From Methanomicrobiales archaeon (GTDB lineage: Archaea > Halobacteriota > Methanomicrobia > Methanomicrobiales > Methanospirillaceae), in NCBI GenBank assembly GCA_012520015.1, contig JAAYPD010000446.1:1-11242 (forward strand): DNA of 11,242 nucleotides. The letters run 5' to 3'. Position numbers and translations under genes: made by a program. Under the pieces are notes generated by a model. The model searched no databases. It was not told the origin of the DNA and was given only the letters and a program-made list of their open reading frames with translations. Positions 1-8,162 of the stretch are shown piece after piece (the stretch's first letter is position 1; every line of letters starts with the position of its first letter).

Positions 1-41
1 AACCGATTCCTGTCACTTTTTTCATTCACATATATTACCGC

Positions 42-61
42 CATGATTTTTTTTCATCATG
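42..61. repeat. Short perfect inverted repeat with T-rich loop
   Basis: CATGAT (42-47) is followed by seven T and a C (48-55) and then ATCATG (56-61), a perfect 6-bp inverted repeat around an 8-nt T-rich loop. It could be a hairpin at the end of an unseen upstream transcript or a palindromic protein-binding site. It could also be chance in AT-rich DNA. Only the symmetry is seen; any role is inference. Confidence 0.3.
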
Positions 62-360
62 TGGCACCTCTTGGAAGAATTGTCATTTAAGAATATTTCA
101 AAGACCTTTATTTCCGCGGCATGCCAATTTCAGCTTGATATGAAAAACATGAAAAAATATTATTACTTTCATTTCTCTCTGAATCAGAAAAAAAATATAA
201 TTGATTTTACAAGGAAAATATTCGTAATTTTAAGTTTAATGGACATATATCCGGAAAAAATTATATCATGAAATTAAATAACTGCCTTGCAGCTATTGAT
301 CCAGCATTTCGCAACATAAAAAGAATATATCTATTAAAACCCCGTTTTCGAGATACTTAA

Positions 361-390
361 GGAAATATTTATATTAGGAATAATATATAG
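361..390 (+). promoter_or_regulatory. Archaeal BRE/TATA promoter candidates for the operon
   Basis: GGAAAT (361-366) fits the archaeal BRE pattern and sits directly before the TATA-like ATTTATAT (367-374); this pair would place transcription start near 395-400. A second TATA-like stretch, AATAATATATAG (379-390), would place the start near 409-412. Both lie just before the sharp AT-to-GC change at about 400 and are the only such elements close upstream of the first gene. Which one is used cannot be decided from sequence. Confidence 0.55.
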
Positions 391-400
391 TTTTTTTATT

Positions 401-544
401 ATCTACGTATGGGAGTTGAATACGCCACAGAAGCTACCATGGGGTGTGATAGACAGATCGGTGAGTGCCATACCGGTACCGTCTCAGGTGCGGGGATGAT
501 ATGAGATCTGCCTGAACGTGGGGTGTTTTCAGATGAGGGAGAAA
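401..544 (+). promoter_or_regulatory. GC-rich putative 5' leader with internal complementarity
   Basis: GC content jumps to about 52 % in 401-540 (73 of 140, counted by eye), which suggests transcribed, possibly structured RNA rather than spacer. Visible pairings are CAGATC (454-459) with GATCTG (505-510), a GTGCC/GGTAC hairpin (465-469 with 475-479, one G-U pair), and TCAGG (484-488) with CCTGA (511-515). The third pairing crosses the first, so they would form a pseudoknot or be alternatives. GGTG (522-525) and GAGG (535-538) are ribosome-binding candidates at its 3' end. I do not recognise a known riboswitch class. Confidence 0.4.
409..504 (+). CDS. Possible 31-aa upstream ORF in the leader
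   Basis: ATG at 409 opens 31 codons ending at TGA 502-504, with a second in-frame ATG at 439. The peptide begins MGVEYATEATMGCDRQIGEC and has two Cys. No Shine-Dalgarno site precedes it, but position 409 is about where transcription would start from the TATA-like element at 379-390, so a leaderless start is conceivable. It is not in frame with the next gene. It lies in the same sequence as the RNA pairings, so at most one reading may be relevant. Chance ORFs of this size are common. Confidence 0.2.
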   Translation: MGVEYATEATMGCDRQIGECHTGTVSGAGMI

Positions 545-3500
545 ATGAACAGATATCTACTAATGACGATATGCATCGTTCTGATGGCATGCGTTTCGAT
601 AGTATCTGCAGAATCGTTCAACAATATTGATGAAAATATTTTATTCAAAAAGATTCAGCAAGGTCATACTATCTTCTTTGGAGAAGAGCATTTGGATGTT
701 ACCGACTGTATGGATAACAATCATTACGTCGTTGCCCTGAATGCTTTGCATAATGTAACAGACCACATTAAGATTGAGGATGTTACCGATTTTAATTTGC
801 CAACTGATAAGGAAGAGACATTCTGGTACCAGGCAACCGGACCATTGCAGCCCGTTTACGATCTAAATGGCGAACCGGTTCTGGCTTTCACGACCCAGGA
901 GCCGGTTCTGGAATATGAAATCTGGAATTTAAACAATGACATGAAAGCAAATTCCAGCGTTCAGCGTGGAACTGTACTCCAGTTTAAATTCTCAACAACC
1001 ACAAACCTTGAAGATATCACCACAAGGCTGGACTGGCAGGAACAGAGAGCAAAAGTCATCAGTGGTGAGGCACCTTATGAATCTCTTGGGTATGTTAACG
1101 TTGGTTTGACTGCTCCTGACGGTCAGCGTCTGCTTGAACTGATGACTCTGGCCATTAACGATGGAAGCATAAAGATTGAACCGACCAAGAACCTGGTCCT
1201 TGGGTCCTGGCGTTCAGGAGAATCTACGGATATCAACCCTGCACCTGCATGGGTCTGGCCCAAAAATTATGATTCCCTGTCAGGAGATCCAAGAGGCTGG
1301 ATGACTGGCTGGCGTGATGCAGGGACTGGTGTTGAGACAGACTACAATTACAAGCTCGGAACCTACGATGTCACTGCAGTCTGTAATGTCAACAACATGT
1401 TCAAGAACCGAAACCGTGAAGGTTTTACCTGGGATTCTGGCAAGGTTGAACTGACTGCAAGAGAAATCAGGGTTGAAGTATCTGCACCGGTCGGAAAAAG
1501 CAGGGATGCACAGTTTACAGCAACTGTTACCGGAATGCCAAATACACTCTATGAAGTCTTCATCTTTGATGAATGTCCGCCCAAGATCACCGGCAAAATT
1601 TGTGACCGTCCGCCATTCATCGTCGGAGACCGTGCCGTTCTCATGGGCAAAGGAATTGAACTTGATCCGATCGTCGGGCCATACCCGATAGGAACACGGC
1701 TCGTTGTTGATTGTTGTACTCAGGGAATGAATATTCGCCAGGCTGTTCCATCAGGAGATGCGTTCCCGTCAAAGGGTGAGAATGTCTTTGAGAAAGGCAC
1801 CCGCTATTATGCACAGGTCAGGACCGGACCTGATGGGAAGGTTACTGTTCCATTCTGGATTGATACCACAGTGGGACCTGGAACGTACACGATTCAGGCC
1901 CAGGATATTCTCTACAACCAGAAATCAGTAGTAACTATCACAGTTCCGCAGGGAACAATCACCGGTGCAACGAAGGATCCGGCTGGCGTTGCAAAGACGG
2001 AGTTCTACCTTGGTGATGAGATATGGATAGATGGCACCAACTCTGACAGCAACATGACCTATATCTGGCTGACAGGGCCGGGTCTGAACCCATGCGGTGT
2101 CAACCTCTTCAGTCCGCTGGACAGCAATGATCCGGTCAGGGCAGTTGTCTTTGATACAAAAGATGGCATTGCAAACTACTGGCGTGTTGAACCCAACTGG
2201 GATACTGGGGCAGTCCCGATTGGTGAAGGTAAATACACTATCTGGATGGCAAGCGTGGATCCAGGCTGCCGGTTCTGCCAGTGTGATGCAGCCGGTGGCG
2301 GAGAGTGCGGGTTTGGCGACTGTTTCGGAGTGGCATGTGAGGAAGGGGTATGTAGCCTGCTCAACTGTCCTGAATGTGCAGCGGTCAGCAGCATTGATGT
2401 TACACTCATAAAGCCCGATGTCACCGTTGAAATAAATGACGTAACCCGTTGCTGCTGCCCTGGATATCCATGTGGAGAACTGGGAGGAGTTCAGGAGATC
2501 TGGGTTGAGGGTAGTTCGGGAGGTAATTCCTGCAAGCAGCTTCAGGTCTGGCTCTTTGGTCAGAGTCAGTTTGGGCTGAAAAATTATCTGATGACAGTAA
2601 CTCCCATTTACTGCGATGGCACGTACAAGTTCGAACTCAATAAGGGACTTCTGCAGGCATATGGAATCGATCTTTGCAGCATCGCGACCGGTAAATACGA
2701 TGTGATAGTTCAGGCTCCGGGAGCTAACAATATTTTCGATATCCGCCTTGGCGAGTCTGAAAACACCGGGGACCGGTTTGTCCTGACGACCATTCCAAAT
2801 GATGACAGTAAGCTCTTCAAGATAGAGGGTAAGGATTCCCTTTATGCAGGTGTTGCAGTCAGGGCCCTGATTGACGGATTCAACCAGGCAGGCATTGATG
2901 ATCTCTATGCCCATGTAACCTTTGAGCTGAAAGACAAGGCATGTGAAGGCAATGTTGATTTCACAGCCGACAAGACATATGGCAATGCGCCACTATCAGT
3001 TCAGTTCACTGACAGGTCTGTCATGAAAGGAGTCAGCTGGACATGGACAGCAAATGACGAGACTTTCTCAACAGAACAGAACCCAAAGAAAGTCTTTGAC
3101 AAGACTGGGAAGTACACGATTGAACTTACCGTCACTGACGCAGAAGGAGACACCAATACTGCCACCAAGGATAGTTACATCAATGTTATATCCGGTCCGG
3201 TAGCAGACTTCAGTTATAACCCTGTATCCCCTGTAACTGGTGAAGCAGTTCAGTTTACAGATGAATCAACAGGTTCACCAGCATCCTGGCAATGGGATTT
3301 TGGAGATGGTAGTTCGTCATCTGTGCAGAGTCCTGCCCACGTCTTTTACCTGCCAGGCACCTACGAAGTATCGCTCACGGTAAGTGACAGGTTTGGCGAT
3401 TCAACAGTATCAAAATCTGTTGTTGTAGCAGGTGATCCGATCTCAACTGGTTTAATAGCAGATTTCACAATCTCTCCGTCAACTGTATATGCCGGCGAAC

Positions 3501-4459
3501 CGGTGCAGTTCACTGACAAGTCCAAGGGTGGAACACCCACATCCTGGATGTGGAGTTTTGGTGACGGACTTGCATCATCATTACAAAGCCCTGTTCACAC
3601 CTATGAGAAACCAGGGACATACCAGGTTATCCTGAATGTAGGGGACAACCGCGGAGTAGGGGTACCAAAGATAGCAGATTACGTGGTGATGAACGATCCG
3701 CCAGTAGCTGCATTTAAGGCAGATCCGATATCGTCCGAGTTCTACCCGGTTCAGGTGGAGTTCACAGATCTTTCAACCGGGGCAATTGATGAATGGAACT
3801 GGCAGATAAAGAGGGAAGGTAAAACTGTTGCAACTTCTTCAGAGCAAAGCCCAACGATAACTTTCACTGTGCCAGGAATATACACGGTAACCCTGACAGT
3901 AAAGAACAATGGCGGATCAGATTCCGCAACAAAGGACAATTACATTACAATTGGAACTGGAAGCCAGTTTACGGTTGAACAGGGATGGAACCATGTATCA
4001 GTCCCGATGGCAGTCACTGAGGATTATAATACGGTAAGTAAACTCTTTGACGGAATCCAGACTGGTGGAGTGCCATATGCAGTCTTTAACAATGCTGCAA
4101 ATGAATGGGTGGACGTGCCAAATGACTACCAGGTAAAGCCTCTTGAAGCTCTCCGTGTTTGGAAAGAAGATCCAGGGTCAATTGTTATAACTCCGGATTA
4201 TGTAAAAGGAGGAATATTTACCAGGGATCTGAAGACTGGCTGGAATGGCATTGGTATCATGGCCATGCAGCCGGTTCCTGCCAATGTCGCCCTTGCTTCA
4301 CTTGGAGAAGCCTGGAACAAAACACTCATGTTCAACCCGTTAACCCAGCGGTGGGAATACCCGATCATCAGGGGAGTGGATGATGACAAACTGATGTATC
4401 CAACAGTCGGGTATCTCATCGAGATGAATTCTGACGGGATACTGATTGGTGGTGAGTAA
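545..4459 (+). CDS. Secreted DUF3821-like / Cys-rich / PKD multidomain surface protein
   Basis: This 1304-aa protein is predicted to be exported and extracellular; its function is unknown. Residues 1-22 are a signal peptide (MNRYLLM..., ending VSIVSA before ESF). About 25-308 resemble the DUF3821 domain of Methanomicrobiales surface proteins (for example GEEHLDV, EYEIWNL). About 309-799 form a beta-rich region with many Cys: CC at 390-391, nine Cys between 575 and 611, and CCC at 636-638. Four PKD domains follow at about 800-884, 885-969, 970-1052 and 1053-1138. Domains 2 and 3 keep WxFGDG; domains 1 and 4 have lost it. Residues 1140-1304 are a C-terminal domain of two GWN repeats (from about 1147). 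No transmembrane anchor is seen. The start is uncertain: ATG 545 has GAGG 6 nt upstream; ATG 533 (GGTG upstream) would add four residues; GTG 518 is less likely. It is the first gene of the operon and a paralogue of the next gene. Confidence 0.9.
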   Translation: MNRYLLMTICIVLMACVSIVSAESFNNIDENILFKKIQQGHTIFFGEEHLDVTDCMDNNHYVVALNALHNVTDHIKIEDVTDFNLPTDKEETFWYQATGPLQPVYDLNGEPVLAFTTQEPVLEYEIWNLNNDMKANSSVQRGTVLQFKFSTTTNLEDITTRLDWQEQRAKVISGEAPYESLGYVNVGLTAPDGQRLLELMTLAINDGSIKIEPTKNLVLGSWRSGESTDINPAPAWVWPKNYDSLSGDPRGWMTGWRDAGTGVETDYNYKLGTYDVTAVCNVNNMFKNRNREGFTWDSGKVELTAREIRVEVSAPVGKSRDAQFTATVTGMPNTLYEVFIFDECPPKITGKICDRPPFIVGDRAVLMGKGIELDPIVGPYPIGTRLVVDCCTQGMNIRQAVPSGDAFPSKGENVFEKGTRYYAQVRTGPDGKVTVPFWIDTTVGPGTYTIQAQDILYNQKSVVTITVPQGTITGATKDPAGVAKTEFYLGDEIWIDGTNSDSNMTYIWLTGPGLNPCGVNLFSPLDSNDPVRAVVFDTKDGIANYWRVEPNWDTGAVPIGEGKYTIWMASVDPGCRFCQCDAAGGGECGFGDCFGVACEEGVCSLLNCPECAAVSSIDVTLIKPDVTVEINDVTRCCCPGYPCGELGGVQEIWVEGSSGGNSCKQLQVWLFGQSQFGLKNYLMTVTPIYCDGTYKFELNKGLLQAYGIDLCSIATGKYDVIVQAPGANNIFDIRLGESENTGDRFVLTTIPNDDSKLFKIEGKDSLYAGVAVRALIDGFNQAGIDDLYAHVTFELKDKACEGNVDFTADKTYGNAPLSVQFTDRSVMKGVSWTWTANDETFSTEQNPKKVFDKTGKYTIELTVTDAEGDTNTATKDSYINVISGPVADFSYNPVSPVTGEAVQFTDESTGSPASWQWDFGDGSSSSVQSPAHVFYLPGTYEVSLTVSDRFGDSTVSKSVVVAGDPISTGLIADFTISPSTVYAGEPVQFTDKSKGGTPTSWMWSFGDGLASSLQSPVHTYEKPGTYQVILNVGDNRGVGVPKIADYVVMNDPPVAAFKADPISSEFYPVQVEFTDLSTGAIDEWNWQIKREGKTVATSSEQSPTITFTVPGIYTVTLTVKNNGGSDSATKDNYITIGTGSQFTVEQGWNHVSVPMAVTEDYNTVSKLFDGIQTGGVPYAVFNNAANEWVDVPNDYQVKPLEALRVWKEDPGSIVITPDYVKGGIFTRDLKTGWNGIGIMAMQPVPANVALASLGEAWNKTLMFNPLTQRWEYPIIRGVDDDKLMYPTVGYLIEMNSDGILIGGE
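4451..4455 (+). promoter_or_regulatory. Ribosome binding site overlapping the end of gene 1
   Basis: GGTGA lies inside the last codons of gene 1, 5 nt before ATG 4461, and matches the archaeal 16S anti-SD core. It decides the start of gene 2 in favour of ATG 4461 over the GTG at 4446, and implies translational coupling with gene 1, whose TAA occupies 4457-4459. Confidence 0.75.
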
Positions 4460-4460
4460 G

Positions 4461-7400
4461 ATGAGTATGTTGATGAGAGGAATCGGAGCCTGTCTCCTCA
4501 TACTTCTCCTTCTTGCAGGTATTGCACCGGCAATGGCGGAGGATGTTGAGATTAAACAGCTTGTTCCGATGTTTCTGAAAGGAACGGTATATATTGGAGA
4601 TACACCTGCAAAGCCAGGAATCACGATTGAATCTGACATCCTTGGGTTCTGGGGTGGTTCTGCTGTTACGATGGCCGACGGATTGTACGGGTCTGAATCA
4701 AAACCGATGATGGTTCAGGCAGGAGCAAACGAGACCCTTAAAGGGGAACCGGTAACCTTCTGGATGAACGGAGTCAAGGCCCAGGAGACAATCCTTTATG
4801 AGCCTGGTATTAACCTTGACCTGGATCTGCATTTCTCAAGTGCAGCAGAAAATAAATTAACCGTAATTCCACAGGGTGGAGACGTCTTTATCGGAGAAGA
4901 AGGGCTTGATGTATCCTTGTTTTTAAAGAGCGGAGATACAATCGCCTGGTTTGATCCATCATCTGAAACATATCTTACCGAACCAGTCGCATCCATTGTA
5001 ATCGACAATCCTAAAAAATTCTTCATCGATCCGGCACAGTTCATGAACCGTACCGGCCGGTGGTGGATATGGACCGGAGAAAAATCCAAAGAACTTGGAT
5101 TTATTGTAAAGGATCCATCAATTGCCCTTCGCATCTGGAATCAGAATGAAGACCAGGATATCAACGAAGATGGCGGAAAGATACCCGCAGGCAACTTTGT
5201 TAACTTCAGGATCGAATCAAATCTTTACTCTGCAATAATTCAACGTGGAAAGGGACTTGAACCGGAAGACCTTGGCATCATAAACATGGTCGGGTCCTCA
5301 AATGTCACACAGGTAACTTACAAATTCCTGCGTGGAAACCTCAATGGCGTTCCAGATTCTGACATTTCACTTCGCAAACTTGTAGTAGATGCAAACCCCT
5401 GGTTCTGGCCTGGAAATGATAAGGTCACTTCCGGATGGAATACCGGTGCCCTTGCAACCGACCAAAACCGGCTCTATCCAAATGGTGAGTATAAGTTCTA
5501 TGCAGAGGTCGATCTGAACAATATCAAAAAGAATTATCCTGGTGACCAGACCGGCAAGGCAATCACAAAGATAATTCCTGCAGTCATTGCAGACGACTCT
5601 ATCGACATTATCATTAATCCTGGAACAGTAACTCGCGACTCTTCCTTCTTCGTAACCATCGGAGGAAGACCTGGTAAAGACTACATCATTGTTATCATGG
5701 AGTGTGCACCTGGTGAGACTGATCCGACCGGGTGCTGTGCACTTAAGATGAGCGGGGCACCATGTGAACGTCCGCCAATGATCCGTCCTGACCAGAGTGG
5801 AGTTGCGGAAGGCACGATAACCTTCGACGATAAGGAAGGACCGTTTAACATCGGTGGAACCAAACTCTCTCCAGACTGTTGTGAGAAATCAGGCAATATC
5901 CGTTCAGTAGTCCCGACAGATGACAAGCCAAATGCAAGGGATGTTGTTGAGAACGGGGTATACTACTATGCCCAGGTCAGAACCGACAATGACAATGAAC
6001 CGACACCAGGATACAGGACAGTAGAGTTCACAGTCGGACCAGATATTGCACCTGACCGCCCGTACCGGATTCATGTGCAGAGTGTAGAGTCCGATATTTC
6101 CCAGGTAATCGACGGAGACGCTCTTGTTCAGGTTAACAAGGGAGTAGTAACTCTTGACATCAAGGAACAGCCGCCATACTACCTTGGCAATGACATCACC
6201 CTGACAGGAACCAACACAGACAGCAATACAGTCTACCTGTTCATGACCGGCAGCCAGTGCCAGAACAAGTGCGGTAATGACCTCCTTGGATGGAAACGTC
6301 CGGATGAAGCCGAACGCATCATACAGCCAGGATTTGACATGATTGAACTTGGCTGCAAGGAAGAGGCTGACCAGTTTACCACGATCGCTGTCCCGGTAAA
6401 GAGCGATGGAACATGGACATATACATGGAAGACAGAGAAGGCCCCGATTAATCCTGGCGAGTACACGGTGTATGCCTCCAGCCAGCCGATCAATGCCTGC
6501 TGCCTGGACTGTACATGTGCGGCAACCGCATCACGGACACTCATGCTTGAGGAACCATGCTTTGACGCAATCCTTGAGCCTGATGTCATCACAAAACCGG
6601 TTGAATGCTGTCCGGAAGGATGCAGCTGGACCTCTCTTGACAAGATAATGCTCACCGGAAAAGCATGTGGATTCCCACACACCGGCGAAGGAGATAATGT
6701 CACTAAGGAGATCAATATGTGGATCTTCGGCGAAGAGAAGGTCGGAAATGACAAGTATGTCAATGCAAAGATCCCGGTCTTCTGCGACGACACCTTCGAG
6801 GTGAACCTGCTCAATTACATCAGCCTTTGCGACCTCAAGCCAGGAGATTACAGCATCATCCTGCAGCACCCCATGTATAACCACAAGTTTGACATGGTGG
6901 AAGAGACTGATGTCCGCGAGCCTATCGAGTCCAACCGTATCTGGATGGTAACTTCCTATCCGGATGAATGGAGCAAGCTCTTCCCACTTGATGGTCCGGG
7001 TTACTACCAGGGCAGCCAGGCAGTCAATGCAATCAGGAACTTCCTTGACCAGAGACTGGTGGATGATAAATACATCATCCTCACCCTGAAAATTATCGAT
7101 GACCGCGTACCGACCGCCGCATTCAGTGCAGACCCGACAAAAGGCAGCCGGCCACTTGAAGTCCAGTTTAGAGATGAATCAACCGGTAAGGACCTGACTG
7201 AGCGAAGCTGGGTGTTTGGGGATGGAACCACTTCAACAGAGATCAATCCAAAGCACAGTTACAGCGAGGCAGGGGTTTACACCGTTTCACTGACCGTCAT
7301 GAATAAGGAAGGTGCAAAAGACACCGCCACAAAACCTGACTACATAACCGTCCGTGAACCAAAGATAAAGGCAGACTTTGCAGCAAGCCCCACTTCCGGG

Positions 7401-8156
7401 GCTGCTCCCCTTTCAGTAAAATTCCAGGACAAGTCAAAGGGGTCACCAACCAACTGGTTCTGGGACTTTGGTGATGGGTTCACCTCCGCAGGAGTGAAAG
7501 ATCCGTCCCATGTCTACCAGTACGGTGGCAAGTACACAGTTACCCTGACCATCACCCTGGGTGACGAGATCGACCGGGCAATAAAGCAGGATTACATCAC
7601 TGTAATCGGAGGCCCACAACCGACGCCAACCATTGGACCATATGACCCGACCAAGATCCATCTCTTCAGCGGGTGGAACTTCATCTCAGTTGCACGAAAC
7701 CTTGCTGACGGCTACAGCAATGCAAGTGCAGTGTTCAGGGATGTTCCAACCGGTGGACATGCAATCTGGGCATATGATCCGGCACGGCAGTATTGGGACC
7801 AGGTTCTTACCGGAACGGTCATTGCACCGTTGAACGGATACTGGATCTACTCGGTAACTCCGTATACAATCAACCTGACCTTCAAGAACGATCCAATCAG
7901 TGCTCCGATAACCAGAAGCCTTCCAACCGGCTGGGCTGCGATCGGATTTACCGGTGGCAACCCTGCAACCGCAAAGGACACCCTGAAATCAGTCAAGGAT
8001 GCATGGATTTATGCCCGTGGCTATAATGCACAGCACCAGCAGTGGGAGTCAACCATTGTTAATGGCGGACAGGGTGAGAGCACATATCTCTTCCCATCGA
8101 AGGGATACTGGCTCTACATGGAAAAGCCTGGAACACTGGCTGCAATTGGTGTGTGA
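4461..8156 (+). CDS. Secreted FYG-module / DUF3821-like / Cys-rich / PKD surface protein
   Basis: This 1231-aa exported protein of unknown function is paralogous to the product of the preceding gene. Residues 1-26 are a signal peptide (hydrophobic ACLLILLLLAGIAPAMA, then EDVEI). About 37-129 are a module (FLKGTVYIGDTPAKPG ... VTFWMNGVKA ... PGINLDLDL) that also occurs in genes 3 and 4 but not in gene 1. About 130-378 resemble DUF3821 (GGDVFIGEEGLDVS; SIALRIWN). About 379-881 are the beta-rich Cys region with CC at 473-474, ACCLDCTC (about 679-686) and ECCPEGC (715-721), matching the order of motifs in gene 1. Two PKD domains (882-966 and 968-1050; WVFGDG and WDFGDG) and a short PTPT linker follow. 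Residues 1065-1231 are the two-repeat GW C-terminal domain. There is no membrane anchor and the gap to gene 1 is 1 nt. Export and domain order are clear; the role in the cell envelope is inferred. Confidence 0.92.
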   Translation: MSMLMRGIGACLLILLLLAGIAPAMAEDVEIKQLVPMFLKGTVYIGDTPAKPGITIESDILGFWGGSAVTMADGLYGSESKPMMVQAGANETLKGEPVTFWMNGVKAQETILYEPGINLDLDLHFSSAAENKLTVIPQGGDVFIGEEGLDVSLFLKSGDTIAWFDPSSETYLTEPVASIVIDNPKKFFIDPAQFMNRTGRWWIWTGEKSKELGFIVKDPSIALRIWNQNEDQDINEDGGKIPAGNFVNFRIESNLYSAIIQRGKGLEPEDLGIINMVGSSNVTQVTYKFLRGNLNGVPDSDISLRKLVVDANPWFWPGNDKVTSGWNTGALATDQNRLYPNGEYKFYAEVDLNNIKKNYPGDQTGKAITKIIPAVIADDSIDIIINPGTVTRDSSFFVTIGGRPGKDYIIVIMECAPGETDPTGCCALKMSGAPCERPPMIRPDQSGVAEGTITFDDKEGPFNIGGTKLSPDCCEKSGNIRSVVPTDDKPNARDVVENGVYYYAQVRTDNDNEPTPGYRTVEFTVGPDIAPDRPYRIHVQSVESDISQVIDGDALVQVNKGVVTLDIKEQPPYYLGNDITLTGTNTDSNTVYLFMTGSQCQNKCGNDLLGWKRPDEAERIIQPGFDMIELGCKEEADQFTTIAVPVKSDGTWTYTWKTEKAPINPGEYTVYASSQPINACCLDCTCAATASRTLMLEEPCFDAILEPDVITKPVECCPEGCSWTSLDKIMLTGKACGFPHTGEGDNVTKEINMWIFGEEKVGNDKYVNAKIPVFCDDTFEVNLLNYISLCDLKPGDYSIILQHPMYNHKFDMVEETDVREPIESNRIWMVTSYPDEWSKLFPLDGPGYYQGSQAVNAIRNFLDQRLVDDKYIILTLKIIDDRVPTAAFSADPTKGSRPLEVQFRDESTGKDLTERSWVFGDGTTSTEINPKHSYSEAGVYTVSLTVMNKEGAKDTATKPDYITVREPKIKADFAASPTSGAAPLSVKFQDKSKGSPTNWFWDFGDGFTSAGVKDPSHVYQYGGKYTVTLTITLGDEIDRAIKQDYITVIGGPQPTPTIGPYDPTKIHLFSGWNFISVARNLADGYSNASAVFRDVPTGGHAIWAYDPARQYWDQVLTGTVIAPLNGYWIYSVTPYTINLTFKNDPISAPITRSLPTGWAAIGFTGGNPATAKDTLKSVKDAWIYARGYNAQHQQWESTIVNGGQGESTYLFPSKGYWLYMEKPGTLAAIGV

Positions 8157-8158
8157 GG
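8155..8158 (+). promoter_or_regulatory. Ribosome binding site of gene 3 over the gene 2 stop
   Basis: GAGG overlaps the TGA stop of gene 2 (8154-8156) and ends 4 nt before ATG 8163. The close spacing supports this start and coupled translation within the operon. Confidence 0.6.
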
Positions 8159-8162
8159 AATC

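Larger units (their letters stand above)
1..400. other. AT-rich intergenic region upstream of the operon
   Basis: This stretch is AT-rich with many A and T runs; I count about 34 G/C in 261-400 (24 %). I find no convincing gene. A 70-codon ORF at 59-271 and a 30-codon ORF at 268-360 both lack a ribosome site and have low-complexity Lys/Ile/Phe/Tyr-rich translations. T-runs near 17-22 and 47-54 could be the tail of a terminator for a gene to the left. The right end (361-390) carries the promoter candidates for the operon. Confidence 0.7.

Noticed and set aside
59..271. 70-codon plus-strand ORF in the AT-rich region
   Set aside because: No ribosome site; Lys/Ile/Phe/Tyr-rich translation as expected from AT-rich DNA; no signal or domain.
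268..360. 30-codon ORF starting at ATG 268
   Set aside because: No ribosome site, no clear promoter at the right distance and no recognisable feature; it is probably chance.
401..544. Known riboswitch (cyclic-di-GMP or cobalamin type) in the leader
   Set aside because: I could not find the conserved core motifs of these classes, so I describe it only as a structured-leader candidate.
2267..2377. Ferredoxin-like iron-sulfur site in the Cys cluster of gene 1
   Set aside because: The Cys spacing does not follow CxxCxxCxxxCP, and the protein carries a signal peptide; disulfides are the simpler explanation.
1925..2914. Long antisense ORF of 329 codons within gene 1
   Set aside because: It is fully antisense to a strongly supported coding region. 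Its translation has no recognisable domain and no ribosome site or promoter; it is a shadow frame from the codon pattern of gene 1.
6233..6814. Antisense ORF of 193 codons within gene 2
   Set aside because: It is antisense to the Cys-rich region, with a Ser/Pro/His-rich low-complexity translation typical of shadow frames.
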